From Microcystis aeruginosa NIES-4325 (GTDB lineage Bacteria > Cyanobacteriota > Cyanobacteriia > Cyanobacteriales > Microcystaceae), in NCBI RefSeq assembly GCF_008974145.1, contig NZ_BJKP01000030.1, positions 1 through 45,801 of the forward strand: a stretch of DNA of 45,801 bases, given 5' to 3'. The notes under the pieces are model-generated. The model saw only the letters and a program-made list of their open reading frames with translations. It was not told where the DNA came from and ran no database searches. Made by a program: the position numbers and the translations under genes. Below are positions 8,640 through 17,777 of the stretch, piece after piece (position 1 is the first letter of the stretch; the number at the start of each line of letters is the position of its first letter).

Positions 8640-9755
8640 CTATACCTCCCGTAATCCTAAACCGAGAACTGTTCCTAACCCTGGTCTTTGGGTATGAGGA
8701 ATCTCTTGATTGATGGCTAAGTTCAGTGCTGTGATCGGATCGATTTGCGTGGTGGGGACGCTGAGATGTTGGGTAAAATACTCGTCTAGTTGTGCTATCC
8801 CCCCCCCGGGACCGGCTAAAAGTAACTGGACGATTTCCAGTTGCTCACTTTGGTTAAGATAGAACTGAATCGATCGGCGCAATTCATCGGTTAATTCTCC
8901 TAAAACCCGCATCAGTGCTATTATCCCAGGGTTACTATAGACGGACGATGTGCCAGTATTGGTGCTAAGACTATCAAAGGGAGTAGTCGGGATTGTCATC
9001 CCCAAAAGAATCTCAGGACTGCGAGAAGTGGGCAAATTCATCGCCCTGGAGAGGGCATTTTGTAGCTGGAAAGTCCCGATGGGGACAGTGCGAGAAAATT
9101 GGGGAACTCCATCAACTACGATGGCAATTTCCGTGTTATCAAATTCTATATCGATAATCACAACGGCTTCATGGGAACTAAATTGTCGCAACTGTTCGCG
9201 AATTGTCCGAATTAGGGCAAAACTATTAATTTCTAGCACATCTACCCGTAATCCTGCCTGTTGGAAGGTTTCCATATAGGAATCGGTGATTTCCCGACGT
9301 GTGGCAACTAATAAGACTTGTACCTTTTCAATCCCGTCTTCATCCTGAAAGTAGCCTAGTTTTTGGTAGTCGAGATCCACTTCCTCCCGGGGATAGGGCA
9401 GATATAAACTGGCCTCATGATTTAAGACTGTATCGCGCAATTCCTGATCGTCCAATTCTGAAGGAATGGGGATAATCCGGATAATTGACTCGCGCATAGG
9501 GACACCAGTAGCAACTTGTTTGCTAGTAATTTTATTTTCCTTGAGTATTTCTTGGATTAATTGCGCTAAAGCGGGGGAATCGGCGATTTTTCCCTCCTCA
9601 AAGATGCCTTCCGGGATATCCGTCGAACAATATTTAACTAATTTATGATTTCGTCCCTGTTTGGCGATCTGAGCGACGTTAATGCGCTCTGGGGTAATCT
9701 CTAAGCCAACACCTTGAGATTTTCTTGTCAACAGCTTCTTAAAAAAACTTACCAT
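8640..9755 (-). CDS. pilM: Type IV pilus assembly ATPase-like protein PilM
   Basis: PilM is the cytoplasmic actin-like (FtsA-fold) protein that binds the PilN N-terminus and organises the pilus base. The 371-residue product contains GLEITPERINVAQI near the start, an EILKENKITSKQVATGVP block, VVIIDIEFDNTEIAIVVDG (a phosphate-binding type strand-turn), and LLLAGPGGGIAQLDEYF near the C-terminus, all in the order expected for PilM. It opens the four-gene minus-strand pilMNOQ operon. No clear Shine-Dalgarno motif precedes the ATG at 9755. Confidence 0.95.
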   Translation of the reverse strand: MVSFFKKLLTRKSQGVGLEITPERINVAQIAKQGRNHKLVKYCSTDIPEGIFEEGKIADSPALAQLIQEILKENKITSKQVATGVPMRESIIRIIPIPSELDDQELRDTVLNHEASLYLPYPREEVDLDYQKLGYFQDEDGIEKVQVLLVATRREITDSYMETFQQAGLRVDVLEINSFALIRTIREQLRQFSSHEAVVIIDIEFDNTEIAIVVDGVPQFSRTVPIGTFQLQNALSRAMNLPTSRSPEILLGMTIPTTPFDSLSTNTGTSSVYSNPGIIALMRVLGELTDELRRSIQFYLNQSEQLEIVQLLLAGPGGGIAQLDEYFTQHLSVPTTQIDPITALNLAINQEIPHTQRPGLGTVLGLGLREV

Positions 9756-10340
9756 AGATTTTACTGAACAGCTGGGGATTGGTGATTAACAAAGCAGACA
9801 ATTTTTTGCCCTGATTTTATCTATTGCCGATCAAGGCAGTAAATCAGTCTCTAAACGATCCTAACTGGGTAAATCACCCAGAAAAGGTAAAAATGGAGGA
9901 GGAGAGCCGCTATTTCTGTACTCAATGCTAACCCGATTATCTGTGTTCAGATCGAGCGAGGTTAATCTTGACGGGGTGAGAGGAGGGGAAGTGCCTATTG
10001 ATGGTGACATTGTAATCAATTTTGGTGAAAGAACCAAGTCTAGACAAAAAATATTTAACCCCTCCATCTCGTTTCCTACTCCAGAAAAATTCGCTTTCGT
10101 TGGTTAGAATACCCAAGTATCTAGAAAAAATTTAAATTTTTCGGCTCTCTTCCTTTTTTGTGTGATAAGTTTAACTTATATAAAAGTGTTCAATCTTTGT
10201 GTCTTTTCTGTCTTTGTGGTTGGTTCCAGTAGCTCGCTGGCAAGACCGTATCTTAGAATATATTTTACCCGCCAAACCCAAGAGAGCCATTTTTCTAGGC
10301 ACTATTTTGGATTGATTCCTGGAAACCAGCGATCAAATGC
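9756..10340. other. Long spacer between divergent pilM and ilvC
   Basis: About 590 bases without a gene I can support. Frames at 9861-10067 (minus) and 10162-10368 (plus) are open, but their products are low-complexity or lack any family feature and no good ribosome-binding site precedes them. The region should contain the pilM promoter on the minus strand; I could not pick a convincing -10/-35 pair. Confidence 0.4.
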
Positions 10341-10369
10341 TTCTGACGGGCGTGATTTTCCCGTATAAT
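10341..10369 (+). promoter_or_regulatory. Putative sigma-70 promoter of ilvC
   Basis: A perfect TATAAT (10364-10369) lies 17 bases after TTCTGA (10341-10346), a weak -35. Transcription would start near 10376, giving a leader of roughly 37 bases before the ilvC ATG. Confidence 0.5.
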
Positions 10370-10400
10370 TAGGAGTTTGCACAGTGATAAAAGAAGTTAA

Positions 10401-11642
<1,242 letters not shown>

Positions 11643-11699
11643 ACTCTTGATGATTCGGCGCAAAAGTTTATTTATAACTGTTAGCCGATTATTTCCATT

Positions 11700-12488
11700 T
11701 TAGTAGATCGCCTCCCGTGATTTGACCAGACCGATCGCCCGTAAACCGGCAATCACACCACAACCGATCACCATACCGACGAGGGAACGAATCAGATTTT
11801 CTACGGGAATGATCGGAATTAAAGCGATCCAGACTTCTTCGGGCCAGTTAAAAATCGAGTAGGTAATGGCGACGACCCCTAAATGGGAGAGGCCGCTGGC
11901 GGTCCAAGTACCCCCAAAAATTCCCGCCGCTACTAGGACAAAATTGCCACCTTTGATCCAATGGGTAAACAGAGTCCGGGTTGGCAGGATAAATAATACC
12001 AAAGCCGACCAATCAACGAAAGCCCCGGCAATAAAGACTCGTGGCGAAATGCCGTTCAGTCCGATCGCCCGGTTAGCGTAGATAAACAAGGGAATCAGAA
12101 AAATTAACGTTAATCCTAACCACCAATAACGGCGTTTTTTGCCTAAAACCATCGTTCCCGCCACAAAACTAGACAAAATCGCCCCAAAGACCGAAATAGC
12201 GGGAATTCCTGCCGTGTAGGGGGCAAGAAAAGCCCCAATTAAGGATCCAATACCACTAGCGATCGCCCCAGCGATCGGGCCGAGTAACCAACCCAAGAGG
12301 GGAAAAACCGCTTGACTGAGGGGCATACTACCGCCGGAAGCGAGGACAATGGAGAAGGGAATAAAAGAAAGGGTAGTGACAATGGCCGCTAAGACGACAA
12401 TATAGGCGATCGGCGCACCATCAATGGCGGCACTACTGACAGCTTCCACTTTGCGTTCTTCCCCTTCGGGGATAATATCTAGGGTCAT
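11700..12488 (-). CDS. ECF-transporter S-component-like integral membrane protein
   Basis: The 262-residue protein is strongly hydrophobic, with six or seven predicted membrane helices after a short charged head. The segment from SQAVFPLLGWLLGPIAGAIASGIGSLIGAF recalls the substrate-binding S components of energy-coupling factor vitamin transporters, where a Gly/Ala-rich helix packs on the transducer subunit. No cognate ATPase or EcfT gene is adjacent, which is normal for shared-module ECF systems. Substrate is unknown. A generic multipass membrane protein is the alternative reading. Confidence 0.6.
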   Translation of the reverse strand: MTLDIIPEGEERKVEAVSSAAIDGAPIAYIVVLAAIVTTLSFIPFSIVLASGGSMPLSQAVFPLLGWLLGPIAGAIASGIGSLIGAFLAPYTAGIPAISVFGAILSSFVAGTMVLGKKRRYWWLGLTLIFLIPLFIYANRAIGLNGISPRVFIAGAFVDWSALVLFILPTRTLFTHWIKGGNFVLVAAGIFGGTWTASGLSHLGVVAITYSIFNWPEEVWIALIPIIPVENLIRSLVGMVIGCGVIAGLRAIGLVKSREAIY

Positions 12489-12670
12489 AGTTGCAAGGGT
12501 AATTCTAACTTTTCTATCATCCTCTGGTTTGATCTCCTTCGGGCGATGAAAAGGATATTCTTGATTAAATCCTTTGAAAAAATACCAGTTAATAATAGTT
12601 TGCCTCTGGGGGTTAACCAGTTATAAAACTTTTTAAGTTGGGCTGTAGGTGAGGGCAAATGCTCGATGAT
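12489..12670. other. Spacer upstream of the ECF-like gene
   Basis: I see no gene in this AT-rich stretch. It must include the promoter of the minus-strand membrane protein gene. The gap continues to 13065: a dispersed repeat follows at 12671, then an 8-base inverted repeat GTTAGGAC (12791-12798) / GTCCTAAC (12847-12854), possibly the ends of a very small element. The open frame 12876-13217 is not supported. Confidence 0.35.
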
Positions 12671-12725
12671 ACTAAATCCGTTAAGTATAGGCTACATATC
12701 AGGACAGGCACTCATGCAAGAGCCA
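12671..12725. repeat. 55-bp dispersed repeat, copy B
   Basis: It begins ACTAAATCCGTTAAGTATAG and ends GGCACTCATGCAAGAGCCA, matching 4625-4679 at 50 of 55 positions by eye. A second ACTCATGCAA follows directly (12726 on). About 35 bases further, ATAACCGGATTTA (12758-12770) resembles the reverse complement of the start, so the unit may be a short element of about 100 bp with imperfect inverted ends. Confidence 0.75.
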
Positions 12726-13065
12726 CTCATGCAAAACGGAGAATAAATAATCAGTTTTTAATAACCGGATTTATGGCATAGAACGAGTTAGTTAGGACGC
12801 TTTCAATTTTCAAACTCTTATCGGTCAAGGGTTTCAGCGATTGATTGTCCTAACCACCCCGATCTTTGCTATAGTATGACATCCAAAGAGATAAAACTAA
12901 AAAACAGTAGCACCAGCTTTTGGCGTATATCCGCAAAAACTGGCACCGTCTATCTATTCAGTTTCTTATATTTAAGGTCTTTATCTTGGCTGACCTCATT
13001 TGAAGTTATCTATAGTATTTACTACTTTTCGCTATTTACCTCTATACTTAATTATTTTTTAATAT

Positions 13066-13620
13066 TTACTTTTGTGATGATTGGTCAGGTTTTATTAAGT
13101 AATGCTGCGGATGGAGGGAAACGCCGAGAATTTGTGATACCCATACCTCAAGATCGTGGATTGGATAAGCTTGCTCCCCCGTCAAAGGGTTTACCATTGG
13201 TTTCACCAGAATGGTAAACATTCCCAGACGATTTCCCGCTAAAACATCGGTAAACAAGCGATCGCCAACCATAGCAATTTGTTGGGGGGGAAGTCCCATG
13301 GCTGTCATCGCTTGCCGGAGTTTGCGTCGAGAGGGTTTCACCGCACCGAGAAGGTAGGGAAGTTGTAAATTCTCAGCGATCGCGCCGATCCGATTTTCGC
13401 TCAGATTATTGCTTACCAACCAAATCGGTAGATAAAGACGCAAGGAATCGACCCAACGCTGTAAATCGTCAGAAACCGTCGTTTCCTGGAGGGGAACAAG
13501 GGTATCGTCCACATCGAGAATCAATCCCTTAATCCGATGCTGACTCAAAATCTCCAGAGTGAGACCGAGAATCGTATCCCCTAAAATTAAATCAGGTTGT
13601 AGAATTTTTGCTCTAGTCAT
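13066..13620 (-). CDS. YqeG-family HAD IIIA-type phosphatase
   Basis: The 184-residue product has HAD motif I in LILDVDDTLVP, motif II near WLVSNN, the conserved KPSRRKLRQAM lysine segment and motif IV in MVGDRLFTDVLAGNRLGM. YqeG proteins are small HAD phosphatases; plant and cyanobacterial relatives have been linked to phosphatidylglycerophosphate or sugar phosphate metabolism, but the substrate is not settled. I chose the ATG at 13620, preceded by GAGAAG, because MTRAKILQPDLILGDTIL matches the usual family start. A GTG at 13740 would add 40 residues and overlap the methyltransferase stop. Confidence 0.88.
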   Translation of the reverse strand: MTRAKILQPDLILGDTILGLTLEILSQHRIKGLILDVDDTLVPLQETTVSDDLQRWVDSLRLYLPIWLVSNNLSENRIGAIAENLQLPYLLGAVKPSRRKLRQAMTAMGLPPQQIAMVGDRLFTDVLAGNRLGMFTILVKPMVNPLTGEQAYPIHDLEVWVSQILGVSLHPQHYLIKPDQSSQK

Positions 13621-13736
13621 TAACTTCTCAAAAATAACTGGCAGCGAGTCGATCAAACTCAGCTTGATCAAAAAACCGTTGCCCTCTTTAGTATAAATGA
13701 CCGACTGCCCCTGAAAATAATGCCTGGCCGATCCCT

Positions 13737-14360
13737 TCACTTGGCCGCTTGAATCACCTGTAAACTACCACCAGCGTATAATTTTTGTTGACAATCACGA
13801 AAACCGATCGCCTGTAAAGATCGGATCAGGTCCCGATCAATAAACTGCCAAGCGGTATCGGTTTCAAATAATTGCAAAAATAGGGCTAAAGAAGGCCAAA
13901 AAAGCGGGTTAGTGGGTCGATGAAAATCCACGAGGGCAAAAATTCCCCCCGGTCTGAGAACTCGATACACTTCTTTAAGAATTTCCTCTAACTGCTCTGG
14001 TTCCATTTCGTGGAGAGCGGCGCTAGTATGAACAAAGGCGAATTCTCCAGCATTAAAGGGCATTTTTTCGGCTAATCCCTCCACATAATGCGCTTGCGGC
14101 ACCTCTAAACTAGCTCGCTCCAGGGCCACAGGAGAGACATCTAAACCGGTACAGCGATCGGATAGGGGGACTAAATAACGGGTGGTTTGACCAGCACCAC
14201 AACAGAGATCGAGGATAGGGTCATTTTTAGCGATTTTTAAACCTTCTAGGGCCAATTGCCGAAAACGGGACTCCCCACCCACTGCTAGGGCAGCCAGACG
14301 GGAGATACCATCGTAAAGCCATTGATATTGATAACTGAGGGGACGTAAAATTGTAGCCAA
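13737..14360 (-). CDS. Class I SAM-dependent methyltransferase (UbiE/Methyltransf_11 type)
   Basis: The 207-residue protein shows motif I DLCCGAGQTTRYL, motif II GLDVSPVALERA, HTSAALHEM at the motif post-II position and VLRPGGIFALVDFHRP. The substrate cannot be told from sequence. A GGAGG motif sits six bases before the TTG at 14360, giving an N-terminus (M)ATILRPLSYQYQWLYD; the TTG at 14366 is too close to that motif. The YqeG phosphatase gene follows within about 120 bases on the same strand, so the two may form an operon. Confidence 0.88.
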   Translation of the reverse strand: MATILRPLSYQYQWLYDGISRLAALAVGGESRFRQLALEGLKIAKNDPILDLCCGAGQTTRYLVPLSDRCTGLDVSPVALERASLEVPQAHYVEGLAEKMPFNAGEFAFVHTSAALHEMEPEQLEEILKEVYRVLRPGGIFALVDFHRPTNPLFWPSLALFLQLFETDTAWQFIDRDLIRSLQAIGFRDCQQKLYAGGSLQVIQAAK

Positions 14361-14479
14361 GATCAACCTCCAAGATTTGATTAAGTTCTATATTGTCTGT
14401 AATTTGTTTTAACGGTTCCACCGATATATTGTTAAACTTGGTAAAGAATCTGAAAATTTAAAAATTATCTGTTAACACT

Positions 14480-15643
14480 ATGGGTCGCGTTGGCGTTTTA
14501 TTATTAAATTTGGGTGGGCCGGAGCGGTTAGAGGATGTGCGTCCTTTTCTATTTAACCTTTTTTCTGACCCAGAAATCATCCGTTTACCGATCAAAGGAT
14601 TACAAAAACCGTTAGCTTGGTTAATATCGACGTTAAGAGCGAGTAAATCCCAGGAAAATTACCGTCAGATCGGCGGTGGCTCCCCTTTACTCAAGATTAC
14701 GGAAGCACAGGCCACGGCACTGCAACAACGTCTCGCAGAAATGGGGCGCGAGGTGAGCGTTTATATCGGGATGCGTTACTGGAATCCCTTCACCGAAGAA
14801 GCGATCGAGCGGATTAAACGAGACCATATCAAAAAATTAGTTATTCTTCCCCTTTATCCCCAATTTTCGATCAGTACCAGTGGTTCCAGTTTTCGTGTGC
14901 TAGAGGAAATGTGGCAGCAGGATCCCTATCTGCGTTTGACGGAATACACTCTCATCCCCTCTTGGTACGATCATCCCACTTATCTGAGTGCTATGGCCGA
15001 TCTGATTGCGCGAGAATTAGAGCAGTGTCCTAATCCTGACCAAGTACATATCTTTTTTAGCGCCCATGGTGTCCCCCAAAGTTATGTGGAGGAAGCGGGA
15101 GATCCCTATCAAAGGGAAATTGAAGAATGCACTAGGGCGATCATGCGTACGCTCAACCGACCCAATCAGTACACTTTAGCCTATCAAAGTCGCGTCGGTC
15201 CAGTGGAATGGCTAAAACCCTATACTGAAGATGCTTTAAAAGAGTTGGGAGAGCAGGGAATTAAGCATTTATTGGTCGTGCCGATTAGCTTTGTCTCGGA
15301 ACACATCGAAACCCTGCAAGAAATCGATATAGAGTACCGAGAAGTGGCGGAAGAAGCCGGAATTGAACATTTTCAGCGAGTACCGGCTCTTAACACTCAC
15401 CCGATGTTTATCGAATCTCTCTCCCAGTTAGTGGTAAAATCCCTAGAGGAAAAACCCACCACTTTCGAGCAAATTACCCATCCGAAAGCGAACATGAAAA
15501 TGTATCCCCAGGAGCGTTGGGAATGGGGAATGACCACGGCAGCCGAGGTGTGGAATGGTCGATTAGCGATGATTGGTTTTCTGGCAATTATTATCGAATT
15601 AATTACCGGTCAAGGACCGCTACATTTTGTTGGTTTACTATAA
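14480..15643 (+). CDS. hemH: Ferrochelatase with C-terminal chlorophyll-binding-like helix
   Basis: Ferrochelatase inserts Fe2+ into protoporphyrin IX, the last step of haem synthesis. The 387-residue product starts [15 protein letters not shown] and has the catalytic His at about residue 196 in [11 protein letters not shown], with [15 protein letters not shown] downstream. The last 40 residues form a membrane helix with the light-harvesting motif ExxNxRxAMxG ([13 protein letters not shown]), the LHC/HLIP-like extension typical of cyanobacterial and plastid ferrochelatases. That tail is known in this group to affect enzyme behaviour and chlorophyll or carotenoid binding. An inverted repeat follows the gene. 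Confidence 0.97.
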   Translation: MGRVGVLLLNLGGPERLEDVRPFLFNLFSDPEIIRLPIKGLQKPLAWLISTLRASKSQENYRQIGGGSPLLKITEAQATALQQRLAEMGREVSVYIGMRYWNPFTEEAIERIKRDHIKKLVILPLYPQFSISTSGSSFRVLEEMWQQDPYLRLTEYTLIPSWYDHPTYLSAMADLIARELEQCPNPDQVHIFFSAHGVPQSYVEEAGDPYQREIEECTRAIMRTLNRPNQYTLAYQSRVGPVEWLKPYTEDALKELGEQGIKHLLVVPISFVSEHIETLQEIDIEYREVAEEAGIEHFQRVPALNTHPMFIESLSQLVVKSLEEKPTTFEQITHPKANMKMYPQERWEWGMTTAAEVWNGRLAMIGFLAIIIELITGQGPLHFVGLL

Positions 15644-15689
15644 CTTCGAGCTTCGGTGCCATTGCGTTTGATGGTAACTACCAAAATGA

Positions 15690-15718
15690 GGTTGGGTTTA
15701 ACTATATTTAACCCAACC
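15690..15718. terminator. Inverted repeat between convergent hemH and small gene
   Basis: GGTTGGGTT (15690-15698) and AACCCAACC (15710-15718) are perfect 9-base arms around an 11-base loop. There is no long T tract on either side. The placement between converging genes fits a bidirectional terminator. Confidence 0.6.
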
Positions 15719-15738
15719 ATTGGTGATTTCATCTTCTC

Positions 15739-15990
15739 TTAGGACATCATATTAGCAGAACGAACATTAACGTTAACTTCTAGCCTGCCATTGCCGAGCA
15801 TATCTAACCCAGTGACGCTAAACAGATTAGCTTTAATCCCCCTTTCCTGAAAATTAGCCTGCAATTCTTTGATGAGAACCTCTTCCACTTTCCCTTCATC
15901 ATCTGCTAGAGCTTGGACGATTTTAGCGGCGAAAGAGCCAATTTTTGCGCTTAATATTTCTTCCACATTGGTAATCTCGATAATAACCAT
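15739..15990 (-). CDS. Conserved small protein of unknown function (83 aa)
   Basis: The product begins MVIIEITNVEEILSAKIGSF, is acidic, and alternates beta-prone and helical segments, ending GNGRLEVNVNVRSANMMS. It has no signal, membrane segment or cysteine. Codon use resembles neighbouring genes, and the gene has a normal stop before the hemH hairpin. I do not recognise a named family. It may be a small alpha/beta protein with relatives in cyanobacteria, but that is a guess. Confidence 0.55.
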   Translation of the reverse strand: MVIIEITNVEEILSAKIGSFAAKIVQALADDEGKVEEVLIKELQANFQERGIKANLFSVTGLDMLGNGRLEVNVNVRSANMMS

Positions 15991-16072
15991 TGATTTTTCT
16001 TCTTAGTAGAGGACAAAGAGCTTGACAAGCCAATAAGAACAGAATTTGCGAGAAAATAGAGCTGCTCTCATC

Positions 16073-16117
16073 TTAGGAATCAGTATAACCTGCACTGTTA
16101 CCCCCTAAACGTAAATT
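16073..16117 (-). pseudogene. Relic of an alternative prfB 3' end (about 14 codons)
   Basis: On the minus strand 16117-16073 reads N-L-R-L-G-G-N-S-A-G-Y-T-D-S-stop in the same frame that encodes Y-L-R-L-G-G-A-V-stop at the end of the intact prfB. Seventeen bases (16100-16116) are identical to 17787-17803 inside prfB. I infer that this was the original prfB terminus and that the DNA between was inserted later. The match is seen directly; the history is inference. Confidence 0.5.
16100..16116. repeat. 17-bp direct repeat, left copy (flanks AlbA_2 gene)
   Basis: ACCCCCTAAACGTAAAT is identical to 17787-17803, which lies in the last codons of prfB. The two copies bracket a 1,670-base segment carrying the AlbA_2 gene. 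Confidence 0.85.
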
Positions 16118-16140
16118 CCCACCCAGAAGGAGATGACTAC

Positions 16141-17559
16141 ATGATAAACCTAGAGACCCTAGAAGGTTGGTTAAATGCTCCAGTGGAAAATGAGCGACTA
16201 GAATTTAAAGAGGCTAAAACTCAATTTGATACAAACAAACTGTTAAAATATTGCGTCGCCCTTGCTAATGAAAGAGGTGGCCATTTTATCTTAGGTGTTA
16301 CCGATAAACGTCCCCGTAAAATTGTTGGTTCACAAGCCTTTCCTACACCCAAAGAAATTAACAGAATTAAAGCGCTAATCGTTGAAAAACTTCGCTTGCG
16401 CGTGGAAATCACCGAATTGGCCCACCCTGATGGTCGTGTCTTGGTTTTTGAAGTGCCAACCCATCCCACAGGACAACCTATCGCCTTTGAAGGTGCTTAT
16501 CTAATGCGAGCAGGGGAAGACTTAGTACCCATGACACCTGATCTGCTTAAGCGCATCTTTGCTGAAGATCAACAAGATTGGTTTTGTCAATCCGCTCGCT
16601 CTCATATCAGTCCAGATGAGGTGATTGACCTACTCGACACCCAAACCTACTTTAAATTGCTCAAGCTTCCCTATCCTAGCCATCGTGATGCTGTTCTAGA
16701 AAGGTTACAAGGCGATCAACTCCTTGACAAAACATCAAAAGGTTGGACAATTCCTAATTTATCGGCCATCCTTCTGGCCAGACAACTTGAGAGCTTTTCC
16801 CCTACCTTAGCGCGTAAAGCACCACGAGTGATTATCTATGAGGGAACAGGTAAAATTAACACTCGGCTGGAACAGACAGTAATTACGGGATATGCTGTGG
16901 GTTTTGATGGTTTAGTTAATTTTGTCCACGATTTAGCCCCTCAAAATCGCGTCATCGAGGAGGTTCTTAGGGAAGAAGTGAAAATGTTTCCTCGACAAGC
17001 TTTGCGAGAACTGATCGCCAATGCTTTGATTCATCAGGACTTTCTCGCTACAGGCGCTTCGGTGATGATTGAAATGTATGATGATCGAGTAGAAATCTCT
17101 AACCCTGGTATTCCTTTTATCAAAGTAGAACGCTTTATAGACGAATATCGCTCCCGTAATGAGCAATTAGCTGACATAATGCGTCGTTTTCGCATTTGTG
17201 AAGAAAAGGGCAGTGGTATTGATAAGGTTATTTCCGCTGCCGAGAAATTTCAACTTCCCGCACCAGATTTTAGAGTAGGTGAGATCCGAACAACTTCTAT
17301 CCTATTCGCTCATCAGGATTTTGGCAAAATGAGTCAATCTGACCGTATTCGCGCTTGTTATCAGCACTGTTGTCTCCTATATGTCAATAATCAACGGATG
17401 TCTAACCAAAGCTTAAGAGAGCGATTTCATTTAGACGAGTCAAGAACTGCCACTGTTTCTCAAGTGATTGGGGCAACTAAAGAAGCGGGACTGATTAAAT
17501 CCGACGAATCTGAATCTAAATCAACTCGTTATGCTCGTTATCTCCCCTTTTGGGCCTAG
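16141..17559 (+). CDS. AlbA_2/Schlafen-type ATP-binding protein, putative transcriptional regulator
   Basis: The 472-residue protein starts with an AlbA_2 (Schlafen-core) domain: ERLEFKEAKTQFD (about 18-30) and ANERGGHFILGVTD (42-55). A GHKL-like ATP-binding segment follows, with RELIANALIHQDF, DRVEISNPGIPF and EEKGSGIDKVI, and a C-terminal winged-helix-like end (LRERFHLDESRTATVSQVI). Proteins of this layout are often annotated as RecG-like or as transcriptional regulators; some relatives occur in defence islands. AAGGAG eight bases before the ATG is a strong start signal. The gene is isolated, flanked by 17-bp direct repeats copying the prfB end, so it was probably acquired. Function is not known. 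Confidence 0.85.
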   Translation: MINLETLEGWLNAPVENERLEFKEAKTQFDTNKLLKYCVALANERGGHFILGVTDKRPRKIVGSQAFPTPKEINRIKALIVEKLRLRVEITELAHPDGRVLVFEVPTHPTGQPIAFEGAYLMRAGEDLVPMTPDLLKRIFAEDQQDWFCQSARSHISPDEVIDLLDTQTYFKLLKLPYPSHRDAVLERLQGDQLLDKTSKGWTIPNLSAILLARQLESFSPTLARKAPRVIIYEGTGKINTRLEQTVITGYAVGFDGLVNFVHDLAPQNRVIEEVLREEVKMFPRQALRELIANALIHQDFLATGASVMIEMYDDRVEISNPGIPFIKVERFIDEYRSRNEQLADIMRRFRICEEKGSGIDKVISAAEKFQLPAPDFRVGEIRTTSILFAHQDFGKMSQSDRIRACYQHCCLLYVNNQRMSNQSLRERFHLDESRTATVSQVIGATKEAGLIKSDESESKSTRYARYLPFWA

Positions 17560-17580
17560 ACTAGCCTTGGGCGAAGTGTA

Positions 17581-17600
17581 CACTGAGCTTAGTCGAAGTG
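17581..17600. repeat. REP-like palindromic repeat unit
   Basis: CACTGAGCTTAGTCGAAGTG belongs to the type of short palindromic words (reverse complement CACTTCGACTAAGCTCAGTG) that recur between genes in many bacteria. It lies just after the AlbA_2 gene. ACACT and AGTGT can pair as the outer stem. Confidence 0.5.
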
Positions 17601-17610
17601 TGGAAATGCT

Positions 17611-17698
17611 AAAAAGTGCTTTAACGCAAATCCATTTTAGGGATGTCAAATCGGCGAAACCCTTATACAGCAAGCAAAAAAGTGTTTTAACGCAAATC
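17611..17698. repeat. Two direct copies of a 22-bp unit
   Basis: AAAAAGTGCTTTAACGCAAATC at 17611-17632 and AAAAAGTGTTTTAACGCAAATC at 17677-17698 differ at one position. No coding role is visible. They lie inside the segment bounded by the 17-bp repeats. Confidence 0.8.
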
Positions 17699-17777
17699 GA
17701 CATTTTTCCAAGAGGAGATTTTATCATCACTTCCACACGGGAGTGGGACTTGTGGACGACAACGGCGATACATTTCT

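Noticed and set aside
9861-10368. Short open frames in the pilM-ilvC spacer (both strands)
   Set aside because: No start signals and no recognisable domain; the composition is that of a spacer.
12876-13217. Open frame of 113 codons on the plus strand
   Set aside because: It overlaps the 3' end of the YqeG gene by about 150 bases on the opposite strand, is rich in AT-driven residues (F, Y, S, L) and has no Shine-Dalgarno motif or family feature.
13621-13740. 40-residue N-terminal extension of the YqeG phosphatase from a GTG
   Set aside because: The ATG at 13620 has GAGAAG upstream and matches the usual family start; the extension has no known counterpart, although translational coupling at 13737-13740 cannot be fully excluded.
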